Shown here piece by piece: positions 51,293 through 59,660 of a DNA stretch of 64,000 nucleotides; the stretch's first letter is position 1, and the number at the start of each line of letters is the position of its first letter. Source of the DNA: DATLGB01 sp963724135 (GTDB lineage Bacteria; Actinomycetota; Thermoleophilia; Solirubrobacterales; Solirubrobacteraceae); the NCBI GenBank assembly GCA_963724135.1, contig CAVRTA010000006.1:1425795-1489794 (forward strand), written 5' to 3'. The notes under the pieces are model-generated. The model was not told the DNA's origin, did not search any database, and saw only the letters and a program-made list of their open reading frames with translations. A program made the translations under genes and the position numbers.

Positions 51293-51457
51293 TCAGGCCG
51301 TCGTGCGCAGCCGGTGCCGCGCCAGAGCGCTCAGCTCGGCCCGCCCGGTGACCCCGGCCCTGGCGTAGATCGAGGTGAGATGATCGTGGACGGTCCAGGC
51401 GCTGATTCGCAGCGCCGCGGCGATGCGCTTGACCGGTAGCCCCTGGCTGATCGACAC
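51293..51457 (-). pseudogene. Remnant of a LuxR-family regulator (HTH only)
   Basis: Fifty-four codons ending in TGA at 51293-51295 encode most of a LuxR helix-turn-helix: SISQGLPVKRIAAALRISAW, TVHDHLTSIYARAGVTGRAE, LSALARHRLRTTA. In family members the HTH begins ~12 residues earlier (LTPREREVL) and is preceded by a large sensor domain; neither is found, and the upstream text is not conserved. The remnant lies directly in front of the divergent M14 peptidase gene, so it may be what is left of a former regulator there. The GTG at 51455-51457 could in principle start a solitary HTH peptide. Confidence 0.7.
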
Positions 51458-51511
51458 GCTGGCGCGGCAACTGCTCCGCCGGCCAGGGCGAGCGGTCTAG
51501 CATCCCCGGCG

Positions 51512-53920
51512 ATGCGGATCGCCACCCTCGCGCTACTCGGCGCCACCCTGCTCGCAACCAGCGCCCAGGCAGCGGCACGCCAGACGCTGGCCTCCCCGAC
51601 CACCTCCGCGCGCGACTGCCGGACGCTCGTGAGCGCGGACGCACATGGCGTGAGCCACGTGCGCTACAGGGCGCCCGCGGACGGCATCGCCAGCTTCCGC
51701 CTGGAGGGCGTCGCCGGCGACGGCGACTGGGACCTGGCGCTGTTCGACGCCGAGGGCGCGTTCGTGGCCGGGTCGCTCGCCTTCGCGGCCAGCGAGCTCG
51801 CGACGACCGGCCTGCGCAAGGGCGCGCGCATCACCGTGCAGGCGTGCCGGCGCTCGGGCGACGGCGTCACCGTCCCGCTCGTCACCGAGCTCCAGCGGCT
51901 CGACTTCGCCGCGCTCGCGCGCCGGTTGCGCGCCAGCAAGCCCCGGCTGGTCGAGGTGGCCGTCATCCACCCGCGCCAGATCGACTCGATGGAGGCCCTC
52001 GGGCTCGACGTCACCCACGACGTCCGGCCGGGCGCGGCGCGCGTCATCCTCTACGGGGACGCGGATCTCGAGCGCCTGCGCGCGCTGGGTCTCCCCTTCC
52101 GCACGGTGGTCGCCGACATGCTCGCGCGCGACCGGGCCAACCGGCGCCGTGATGCCGACTACGCCCGGGCGCAGCGGCGCTCGCCGCTGCCCAGCGGCCG
52201 CACCGAGTACCGCACCTACGAGGACTACCAGGCCGAGCTCAAGGACCTGGCGGCCAAGAACCCGGATCTCGTCCGCACGGTCGCGATCAAGGAGAAGTCC
52301 TTCCAGGGCCGGGACCTGCTCGCGCTCGAGGTCGCCGCGGACGTCAATCGCGCCGACGACGGTCGCCCGACGATGTACGTCAACGGCATCCATCACGCCC
52401 GCGAGTGGCCGTCGGCCGAGGCGACCATGGAGTTCGCGTACGACCTGGTCAAGGGCTACGGCAGCGACGCGCGCGTGACCAAGCTGATGAAGCGGGTGCG
52501 CATGATCATCCAGCCGGTCGTCAACCCCGACGGCTTCATCGTGGCGCGCGGCGCGCCAGCGGCGGAGGATCCTGCCGGCCTCGTGCAGACCGCGACCGGC
52601 GTCGTCGTGTTCGGCGGCTCCCTGGCCTACAAGCGCAAGAACTGCAACAACCTCTCGGGTGGCGGAACCGCCGGCGAGCCGTGCGAGTTCGTCGTCGGCG
52701 TCGACAACAACCGCAACTACTCCTCGGACTGGGGCGGGCCGGGCGCCTCGACCAACCCGAACGACCAGAGCTACCGCGGTAGCGGGCCGCTGTCGGAGAC
52801 CGAGTCGCAGGGCGTCGCGAACGTGCAGAACACGCACAACGTCACGTCGCACATCTCGATCCACAACGTCGCCGCGCTGGTGCTGCGCCCGCCCGGGCTC
52901 GAGGCAGACGGGTTCGCTCCCGACGAGGATGCCCTCGCCGCGCTCGGCGAGGCGATGGCCGTCGTGACCGGCTACACGAACCAATACGGCTGGGAGCTCT
53001 ACGACACCACGGGCACGACCAGCGACCACGTGTACTCCGAGACCGCCTCGTTCGGCTACACGGTCGAGATGGGTCCGTCGGGCGGCGACTTCCACGGTGC
53101 CTACGAGGAGAGCGTCGTCGGCCAGTACGCCGGCAACGAGATCGGCCCCGGGGGCATGCGCGAGGCGCTGCTGATCGCCGCCGAGGCGGCTCGCGTCCGC
53201 GCCTACACGTCGCGGTTGATCGGCCGGGCGCCGCCGGGTCGCACGCTGCGGATCACCAAGCAGTTCGACACCGAGACCTACACGGTGTGCGCGCAGACCG
53301 ACATGACGCCCGTCGATCCGCTCGACGGCACCGTGCCCGACGGGGACAACCCGTGGTACTGCACCGCGCCCGGCCCGATCCAGCTGGTTCCGGCCAAGCA
53401 GGAGTTCACCACCGTCGTACCGGCCGGCGGCCGCTTCGAGTGGTGGATGAGCCCGTCGACGCGCCCGTTCGTGCTCAAGGCCGACAAGACCGAGAGCTAC
53501 ACGCTGACCTGCGAGGACGGCGGCAAGGTGATCGAGACGCACGAGGTGGTCGTGCGGCGCGGCGAGACCCGCGACCTCGGCGACCTCGAGTGTGGCGGCA
53601 CGATCCCGAAGGGCGGCGGCAAGCCGGCCATCGGCGCCGTCAAGCTCGGCCTGACGAAGCTGACCTCCCGCGGGCGCCTGCGGATCAAGGTCAAGGCCGG
53701 CGGGCCGCTCAGGAAGGTCAAGCTGGCGCTGCTGGCGCGCCGCGGGAGCGGGGTGCTCGCCAGCGGCCGGGTGAAGAGGCTCACCCGCCGGGCGAGGGTC
53801 GTCGCGCTGCGGCTGCGCACCGGCGTCAGCCTCGCACCGGGTCGCTACCGCGTGCGCCTGAAGGGCGTCCGCGGCGACGGCAGGCGCTTCAAGGCGACGC
53901 GCCCCGTCCGGCTGCGCTGA
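51512..53920 (+). CDS. Secreted M14 zinc carboxypeptidase with C-terminal basic module
   Basis: An 802-residue exported carboxypeptidase. Signal MRIATLALLGATLLATSAQA; an N-terminal ~200-residue region with a bacterial pre-peptidase-like beta domain (GDGDWDLALFDAEGAFVAGS); then the M14 domain from ~240 (PSGRTEYRTYEDYQAELKDL). Zinc ligands are His295 and Glu298 in HHAREWPSAE and His451 in HISIHNVAAL; the catalytic Glu519 is in YTVEMGPSGG; NNRNY holds the substrate-binding Asn-Arg. A second beta domain (PAGGRFEWWMSPSTRPFVLK) and a basic module (RGRLRIKVKAGGPLRKVKL) end the protein. A close paralogue lies at 59661-61921. Expected to degrade peptides outside the cell. Confidence 0.92.
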   Translation: MRIATLALLGATLLATSAQAAARQTLASPTTSARDCRTLVSADAHGVSHVRYRAPADGIASFRLEGVAGDGDWDLALFDAEGAFVAGSLAFAASELATTGLRKGARITVQACRRSGDGVTVPLVTELQRLDFAALARRLRASKPRLVEVAVIHPRQIDSMEALGLDVTHDVRPGAARVILYGDADLERLRALGLPFRTVVADMLARDRANRRRDADYARAQRRSPLPSGRTEYRTYEDYQAELKDLAAKNPDLVRTVAIKEKSFQGRDLLALEVAADVNRADDGRPTMYVNGIHHAREWPSAEATMEFAYDLVKGYGSDARVTKLMKRVRMIIQPVVNPDGFIVARGAPAAEDPAGLVQTATGVVVFGGSLAYKRKNCNNLSGGGTAGEPCEFVVGVDNNRNYSSDWGGPGASTNPNDQSYRGSGPLSETESQGVANVQNTHNVTSHISIHNVAALVLRPPGLEADGFAPDEDALAALGEAMAVVTGYTNQYGWELYDTTGTTSDHVYSETASFGYTVEMGPSGGDFHGAYEESVVGQYAGNEIGPGGMREALLIAAEAARVRAYTSRLIGRAPPGRTLRITKQFDTETYTVCAQTDMTPVDPLDGTVPDGDNPWYCTAPGPIQLVPAKQEFTTVVPAGGRFEWWMSPSTRPFVLKADKTESYTLTCEDGGKVIETHEVVVRRGETRDLGDLECGGTIPKGGGKPAIGAVKLGLTKLTSRGRLRIKVKAGGPLRKVKLALLARRGSGVLASGRVKRLTRRARVVALRLRTGVSLAPGRYRVRLKGVRGDGRRFKATRPVRLR

Positions 53921-54619
53921 TCAGCGCTTGATCCGGCGCCGCGCGATCGCCGTGCCGACGTTGCCGGCGGCGTCGCGCGCCTCGACCGCCAGCGTCAACG
54001 TCGCCCGGCGCGCCTTGCGCAGCTTGCGTCGTGCCGCTTTGGAGGCCGCGATCCGCAACCGCACCGGCTTGCCCGCCTCGGCGCCGGGCACGGAGGCGGT
54101 GCCGACCGTGAACGTCCTCTTGCCGACGCGAGCCGACAGGCGCGCCGCCACCTCCGCCTGCTCGTCGCTCGTCACCTGCGCCGCGAACGCCTTAGCGCGG
54201 GTGGACGCCGGGCGCAGCGAGGCCTGAAGCTCGGGGGCGCGCGTATCGGGGCCGGCGGGCGTTCCCTGGCCGGTGACCTCGAGCGTCGCGACCATGAAGG
54301 GATGGACGGAGCAGTAGAACCCGTAGCTGCCGGTCTTCAGCTGGGCCGCGCCGACCACGGGCGCCTCCTGGCCGGCGGGGATGGTCTCCGAGACGAACAG
54401 CGGCTTGCCGTCGGGCCCCTCGTCGTTCGACGTGACGTCGTGCTCGCCGGGCGAGAGCGGATCGCTGTTGCGGAACAGCACCGGCTCGCCCTGGTCGATC
54501 GCGTAGTCCAGGGCGTCGAAGCGCCACACGGTCTGCGCCTCGATCACCTGCTCGGCGGCCGCGGGGGCCGGCAGCGCGAGAAGAGCCGCGGCCGCGCACA
54601 CGGCCGCCCAGCGGTTCAT
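53921..54619 (-). CDS. Secreted cupredoxin (plastocyanin-like) with basic C-terminal module
   Basis: A 232-residue exported blue-copper-type protein from ATG 54619 (signal AAVCAAAALLALPAPAAA). The cupredoxin domain carries the four type 1 copper ligands: His in SPGEHDVTSND, Cys, His and Met in YGFYCSVHPFMVATLEV. The C-terminal ~100 residues form an Ig-like beta module ending in Arg/Lys-rich text (KPVRLRIAASKAARRKLRKA, VGTAIARRRIKR). It would carry electrons or bind copper at the cell surface. ATG overlaps the DUF899 gene stop by four bases. Its tail ends at base 53921, one base after the M14 gene. Confidence 0.85.
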   Translation of the reverse strand: MNRWAAVCAAAALLALPAPAAAEQVIEAQTVWRFDALDYAIDQGEPVLFRNSDPLSPGEHDVTSNDEGPDGKPLFVSETIPAGQEAPVVGAAQLKTGSYGFYCSVHPFMVATLEVTGQGTPAGPDTRAPELQASLRPASTRAKAFAAQVTSDEQAEVAARLSARVGKRTFTVGTASVPGAEAGKPVRLRIAASKAARRKLRKARRATLTLAVEARDAAGNVGTAIARRRIKR

Positions 54620-55287
54620 GCGCGCGAACCGTACTCGGCGTGGCGGTTCCACCACTCATATGGCGCCGTCTGGGGATAGCCGTCCGGCGAGTCCTCCCAC
54701 GCCTCCTGGCGTCCGAGCGCGGTGATGTCCAGGTAGTTCCACGTGCTGCCCATCGCCTCGTCGCCGCGGTTGTCGACGAAGTACGTCCGAAAGACGCGGT
54801 CGCCCTCGCGGATGAAGGCGTTAGTGCCGTGCCACTCGCCGACGCCGAAATCGTGGTCGAAGTCGTCGGTGATCGTGTACCACGGCATCGTCCAACCCAT
54901 CCGTGCCCTGAGTCGCTCGATGTCGTCCTGCGGCGCGCGCGAAGCGAACGCGAGAGTCGTGTTGCGGGCGTTGAGGTGCGCGAGGTGGGCGACCTGATCG
55001 GCAACCATCGAGCAGCCCACGCAGGCTCCCTCGGGCCACCCCCCCACGCCGGGCTCGTAGAACGCGCGGTAGACGATCAGCTGGCGGCGTCCCTCGAAGA
55101 GGTCAGGCAGGCTCGCCGGGCCGGCCGGGCCGAGGAACTCGTAGTCCTGCTCCACGGCCAGCCAGGGCATCCGCCTGCGCTCGGCGGCAAGCGCGTCGCG
55201 TGCGCGGGTGTGGGCCTTCTCCTTGACGAGGAGCCGCTCGCGTGCCGCGTCCCACTGCTGCGCTGTGACGATCGGGGGCGTGTCCAT
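54616..55287 (-). CDS. DUF899 family thioredoxin-like protein
   Basis: A 223-residue cytoplasmic protein (DTPPIVTAQQWDAARERLLV). DUF899 landmarks: LLVKEKAHTRARDALAAERR, RRMPWLAVEQDYEF, FEGRRQLIVYRAFYEPG, a Cys pair in GACVGCSMVADQVAHLAHL, and GTNAFIREGDRVFRTYFV with WNYLDITALGRQ. The fold resembles thioredoxin/peroxiredoxin with CxxC; reaction unknown. ATG at 55287 is chosen; an upstream extension in frame would run into the M28 promoter. It overlaps the cupredoxin gene by four bases, suggesting a joint redox role, which is only inferred. Confidence 0.88.
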   Translation of the reverse strand: MDTPPIVTAQQWDAARERLLVKEKAHTRARDALAAERRRMPWLAVEQDYEFLGPAGPASLPDLFEGRRQLIVYRAFYEPGVGGWPEGACVGCSMVADQVAHLAHLNARNTTLAFASRAPQDDIERLRARMGWTMPWYTITDDFDHDFGVGEWHGTNAFIREGDRVFRTYFVDNRGDEAMGSTWNYLDITALGRQEAWEDSPDGYPQTAPYEWWNRHAEYGSRA

Positions 55288-55342
55288 GCCCTTAATGAAT
55301 ACCCCCCGCAAGTCTCGGGCCGCGACTACGTTCTGAGGTCTC

Positions 55343-57670
55343 GTGCGCCGAATCGCTCCCGCCCTGATCATCGCTCTCGTCTGCGCCTCGACGGCCGCAG
55401 CCGCGGAGAAGCCGCAACCGCCGCTCGACCGCGAGGTGCTGAAGTCGCTGTGGCAGCCGATCGGCCACTTCAAGCCCGGCGACCCGATCCCCATGCCGCT
55501 GTCGCCGCCCGCGCCGACCGCGGGGAAGATCTACAACCCGTCCGGGCACTGGAGCGCGTACGACTCGAACGTCTACGAGTCGCTGAACTTCCCGGGCCGC
55601 CAGGCCGCCGACACGACCAGCGACGATCCGCCCGGCTCCGGCTGGCCGACCTTCGGCTACTGCCCGCCCCATCCGCAGTACCCGTTCTCGGGCCGCTGCG
55701 CCAACCACGCCCTCGAGTACCTCGACTACTTCGAGGCGACGATGGACGAGATTCTCAAGGACTTCGGCGGGGTCGTGCACCGCTACAAGTTCGAGAACAC
55801 CGATCCCGGGACTCCGGTCGGGGCGCCCGCCGGGCTCTCGAGCACGGGCGGCGAGACGTTCAACATCGCGGGCATCGTTCCCGGCGCCGACCACCCCGAT
55901 CAGGAGGTCATCGTCTCGGGGCACTGGGACTTCACCGACGCGGGGCATGCGGCCGCCTGGGACTCCTCCGAAGGGCACGCGGCGACCATCCGAGTGGCCA
56001 AGATCATGACCGACTACTGGCGCGCGACCGGCACGCGGCCGTCGGCGACGGTCCGGTTCATGCCGTGGGCCGCCGAGGAGTCGGGCAGCCTCGGCTCGCA
56101 GGACTACGTGACCAACTACATCGCCGACGAGAAGGACTCGCTGCGCATCCGGGCCTACTTCAACATGGACCCGTGCGCGGGCGCCTATCCGGCGTACTAC
56201 CACGGCAATCCCCTCAACCGCGTCCCCATGGTGCTCCAGGTCGCCGAGCCCGGGAGCGGCCCCGACGTCGCCGAGCGCTTCGAGCCGTTCAACAAGAAGG
56301 CCGAGCAGGTGGTCGACCAGTTCTTCGCGGACATCGACGACACCGTGGACACGGCGGCGGGGCCGCAGCCCCTGTTCGGCGATGCCGACCGGTCCGAGAT
56401 CGTGACCGCGGTGGGCGGTCTCGCGCTGTTCGGGTCCGACTACGCGAACTTCGAGGCCATCGGCGTGCCGATCTTCAACCTCTTCCCCGACATGTTCGGC
56501 CCGCACGCCGACGGCACGCCGGCGTCGACCGAGGGCATCGCGACGATCCACACCCCGCGCGACAACCTGTCGAGCCTCAACGCGCTCACCAGCGCCGACC
56601 AGTCGGGCCTGACGGCCTCGGACGGCTGGATGAAGGGCCTGGAGCTGTGCGCGAGCCTCGAGGCCCGCTACATGCTCGAGCCCGAGATGGGCGGCGCGCA
56701 GACCGCGAGCACCAAGCCCGTCGCCTACATGGAGCCGCAGCCGGCCGTCGGTGAGACCGGCAAGCTGCTCGCCTTCGACGCGGCAGGCACGTACCAGTAC
56801 GCGTCCGTCGCCAACCGCACGTACGTCGACGACGCCAAGCTCCAGTACAAGTGGGACTTCGGCGACGGCTCGCCGGCCGCCTTCGGCCAGCAGGTCAAGC
56901 ACGCCTTCCGGACCGCGGCGCCGTTCGAGGTCACGCTGACGGTGACCAACCGGGAGACCGGGGCGAAGGACAAGGCCACGCGCCGCGTGACCATCCAGCA
57001 GGGCGCCGGCAGCGACACCGACCCGGCAGGCCAGAGCTCGGATCCCGGCGGAGCCGTGATCGCCTGCCAGTCCGCCGCCACCTTCACGAGCGTCTCCGTC
57101 AGGCCCTCGGGTGCGGGGCTTGCCTTCTCGGGGCAGACGCGCGATGACAAGCCGTTCGCCGCGACCGTCTACCGGGCGGCCAAGGGCTCCAAGGCGACGA
57201 AGCTGCGCAAGGTCGCGTCGTTCGGTGTCGACGGCTCCCAGCAGTGGGATCCCGGCAAGCTCGCCGCCGGCGTCTACGTCGCCGAGGTCGTCGCCCGGGG
57301 CAGTGGCGCCCGGCCGGATCGGCGCGCGTTCGCCTTCCGCTACAGCGGCTCGGGCTTCGCCGCGCTCAAGCGCTTCTCGCGCGCGGACAGCTGCGGCCTG
57401 ATCAGCCACCTGCGGCTCTCGTCGCCGGTCTTCGGCGGCAAGTACTCGCTCGTGCTGCGCGTCGCCACGACCAGCGGCGCCCGCGTCAAGGTGACGCTGC
57501 TGCGCAACGGCAAGCGCGCCGCCCGCAAGGCGGTCAAGACGTCCGCGAGCCGCCTCAAGAAGGTCACGTTCGCGGCGAAGAAGCTGCGGCGCGGCGCCTA
57601 CACGGTCAAGGTCACGGCCAAGGCGGGCGGGCGCAAGGCGAGCGGGAAGCTCTTCGCCAGCCGGCTCTGA
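55343..57670 (+). CDS. Secreted M28 family metallopeptidase with PKD and basic C-terminal domains
   Basis: A 775-residue exported aminopeptidase-like enzyme with signal APALIIALVCASTAAAAE. The M28 domain (~120-460) has QEVIVSGHWDFTDAGHAAAW (first zinc His and Asp), MPWAAEESGSLGSQDYVTNY (catalytic and zinc Glu), RAYFNMDPCAG (zinc Asp) and a late His in GIATIHTPRDNLSSL. A PKD domain follows (~490-560: YKWDFGDGSPAAFGQQVKHA, FRTAAPFEVTLTVTN). The C-terminal ~100 residues are a Lys/Arg-rich beta module (ARVKVTLLRNGKRAARKAVK). The start is GTG. It is flanked by divergent DUF899 and convergent CocE-type genes. Confidence 0.9.
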   Translation: MRRIAPALIIALVCASTAAAAEKPQPPLDREVLKSLWQPIGHFKPGDPIPMPLSPPAPTAGKIYNPSGHWSAYDSNVYESLNFPGRQAADTTSDDPPGSGWPTFGYCPPHPQYPFSGRCANHALEYLDYFEATMDEILKDFGGVVHRYKFENTDPGTPVGAPAGLSSTGGETFNIAGIVPGADHPDQEVIVSGHWDFTDAGHAAAWDSSEGHAATIRVAKIMTDYWRATGTRPSATVRFMPWAAEESGSLGSQDYVTNYIADEKDSLRIRAYFNMDPCAGAYPAYYHGNPLNRVPMVLQVAEPGSGPDVAERFEPFNKKAEQVVDQFFADIDDTVDTAAGPQPLFGDADRSEIVTAVGGLALFGSDYANFEAIGVPIFNLFPDMFGPHADGTPASTEGIATIHTPRDNLSSLNALTSADQSGLTASDGWMKGLELCASLEARYMLEPEMGGAQTASTKPVAYMEPQPAVGETGKLLAFDAAGTYQYASVANRTYVDDAKLQYKWDFGDGSPAAFGQQVKHAFRTAAPFEVTLTVTNRETGAKDKATRRVTIQQGAGSDTDPAGQSSDPGGAVIACQSAATFTSVSVRPSGAGLAFSGQTRDDKPFAATVYRAAKGSKATKLRKVASFGVDGSQQWDPGKLAAGVYVAEVVARGSGARPDRRAFAFRYSGSGFAALKRFSRADSCGLISHLRLSSPVFGGKYSLVLRVATTSGARVKVTLLRNGKRAARKAVKTSASRLKKVTFAAKKLRRGAYTVKVTAKAGGRKASGKLFASRL

Positions 57671-57697
57671 CCGCGGGGCGGCCAGGACACGAGGGAC

Positions 57698-59614
57698 CTA
57701 TGAGCGGGCGCGCAGCGTCGTGCCGGCGACGCGAGTGCTCGCGCGGGCGACAAGACGGCCGCGCCCGCGCGCGCGGACGCGCACCCGGTACCGGCCGCGC
57801 CGCGCGATCGCGGTGCGGCGGGCGATCACACGGCCCCCGCGCCTGAGAACGACGCGCACCCGGGCGCCGTGCGGGGCCCGGCCGGAGATCGTCACCAGGC
57901 GCCCGCGCCGGCGCAGGCGCGCGGTCAGGCGCGGGGCAGCAGCCCGCGCGATCTGGGCGGGCGGCACCAGTGCGGGCTCGGCCGGCGCCGCGAGCACGTC
58001 GGCCGGCACGTCGAACGGCGCTCTCTCGCGGTAGCTCTCGAGCCGGGGCGCGCTGGTGCCGGTCAGATCCGGGGTGCGCCTGTGGCGCAGGAAGGGCAGC
58101 CGCACGCTGCCGCCGCCGACGAGCACAGTCGTGTTCGTCGGCGCATGCACCCACGCCTCGGCGTTCGCCCCTGAGACGAGCACGCCGATCCGGTGGCCGG
58201 GGTGGAAGGTCCATTCGGACGGATACAGAGGGAGCTCGGCCGGCCCGGCGCCGGATACCAGGCGTGCACCCCGGCTGATCATGGTCGCGCGCCCGTCCGG
58301 CGCGATGTCGTAGACGTTGACGACGAGGTTCGTGTCGGGCACGGTGGGGGTGACGTCCACCGTCGCCTGCGGAATCCCTGCCAGGTGCGCCGGATGCGGT
58401 AGCGGCGGTGAGATCGTCCAGGCGCCCGAACCGGTCACATGGTCCGCGGTCGTCTGCCCGCCGGCGCCAGCGGCGGAGTCGTTGGAGCCGAGGTTCCTGC
58501 CGTCGTCGGCGTAGGAGCCGGGCTTCAGCGGCGCCGTCAGCATCTCGGCGTCGGCCGGGGGCCACGCCTCCTCGGCACGCCACTGCCCGTCGGAGTCCTG
58601 AAGCGCGACCGCCGGGTCCTCGACGGCGGGGTCCTCGCCCCGCACGTGACGGTCGAGGAAGCGCATCACCTCGTCGTACCAGCCGGCCCGCCCCATCGCG
58701 AGGCGATCACCGGCCATGTCGTCGCCGCGCACGTGGTCCCACCAGCCCAGCCACAGGCGCTTCGGGCCCTCGAGCACGTTGAACAAGTCGATCGCGCCCG
58801 CGCCGATGTTCGTGTTGGTGTCGAGGAAGCCGTGCGTCATCAGGAACGGCACCTGCGACCCCTTGGCCATCGCGACGAAGTCGCGCACCCGCCAGAACTC
58901 GATCGCGGGGTCGGGGTTGTAATGCATGGCGAGGGCGGCCTGGCAGTCGGCCGAGTGCGCGACCGAGTTGGTCGTGTACTGCGGGTCGTCCTGGAGCGTC
59001 CAGCCGGCCTCGGCCTGCGTCCCGTAGCTGGCGAACGGATACGCGAACGACTGCACGTAGCGGACGCCGCCGCTGTAGGAGCCGCGGTAGCGGTCGCCGA
59101 CCACCTGCTGGGCGACCACCGCGGCGAGGCCCTTCGGTCGCAGCGCTGCGGCGACCACCCCGGTGTTCCCGTCGTAGCTCTTGCCGTACATGGCGACCTT
59201 GCCGGTCGACCAGGGCCGGCCCGCTGCCCACTCGACGATCGTCTTGATATCGGTCTGCTCGCCCGGGCCGAGGATGTCGAGGCACCCGGAGCTACCGCCG
59301 GTGCCGCGCAGGTCTGCGAGCACGACGGTCCAGCCGCGCTCGAACACCTTCGCCCCCTCGAAGAACTCGTTGAAGCGCCCGTTGGGCTGCGGCGTCGCTC
59401 CTGGCCCGCCATGCGTCAGATACGGGCTGATGACGGCGATCACAGGGGTGCGCTCACCTGCGGGCAGTCCCTTCGGCCGCAGGACGTCGACGTGCAGCGA
59501 CTCGCCGTCGGGCGTGGCCACGTACTCCTGGCTCCAGTCGGCGCCGGTCGGCACCTGGGCCTGGGCGGTAGCGGGCAGCAGCAGGGCGACGAGCAGCGCG
59601 AGCAACAAGCGCAC
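57698..59614 (-). CDS. Secreted CocE/NonD family hydrolase (X-Pro dipeptidyl-peptidase type)
   Basis: A 638-residue exported alpha/beta hydrolase. GTG 59614 gives the signal RLLLALLVALLLPATAQA; longer starts would overlap the divergent M14 gene promoter. Catalytic Ser is in VAMYGKSYDGNTGVVAAAL (GxSYxG), Asp in THGFLDTNTNIGAGAIDLF and His in WWDHVRGDDMAGDRL. A C-terminal jelly-roll domain of the XPP family (ISPPLPHPAHLAGIPQATVD, YPSEWTFHPGHRIGVLVSGA) is present and then an extremely basic tail (RRRGRLVTISGRAPHG, RVRVRARGRGRLVARAS). Substrates may be Pro-dipeptides or esters. Convergent with the M28 gene. Confidence 0.9.
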   Translation of the reverse strand: MRLLLALLVALLLPATAQAQVPTGADWSQEYVATPDGESLHVDVLRPKGLPAGERTPVIAVISPYLTHGGPGATPQPNGRFNEFFEGAKVFERGWTVVLADLRGTGGSSGCLDILGPGEQTDIKTIVEWAAGRPWSTGKVAMYGKSYDGNTGVVAAALRPKGLAAVVAQQVVGDRYRGSYSGGVRYVQSFAYPFASYGTQAEAGWTLQDDPQYTTNSVAHSADCQAALAMHYNPDPAIEFWRVRDFVAMAKGSQVPFLMTHGFLDTNTNIGAGAIDLFNVLEGPKRLWLGWWDHVRGDDMAGDRLAMGRAGWYDEVMRFLDRHVRGEDPAVEDPAVALQDSDGQWRAEEAWPPADAEMLTAPLKPGSYADDGRNLGSNDSAAGAGGQTTADHVTGSGAWTISPPLPHPAHLAGIPQATVDVTPTVPDTNLVVNVYDIAPDGRATMISRGARLVSGAGPAELPLYPSEWTFHPGHRIGVLVSGANAEAWVHAPTNTTVLVGGGSVRLPFLRHRRTPDLTGTSAPRLESYRERAPFDVPADVLAAPAEPALVPPAQIARAAAPRLTARLRRRGRLVTISGRAPHGARVRVVLRRGGRVIARRTAIARRGRYRVRVRARGRGRLVARASTRVAGTTLRARS

Positions 59615-59660
59615 GACTACTTCAACGCCAGTAACGGCTCGGTCTTGCGTTCTAATGGGC

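Noticed and set aside
51257..51300. SAM or T-box riboswitch before cbs
   Set aside because: Only one short hairpin is present; there is not enough sequence between the cbs start and the LuxR remnant for a known riboswitch.
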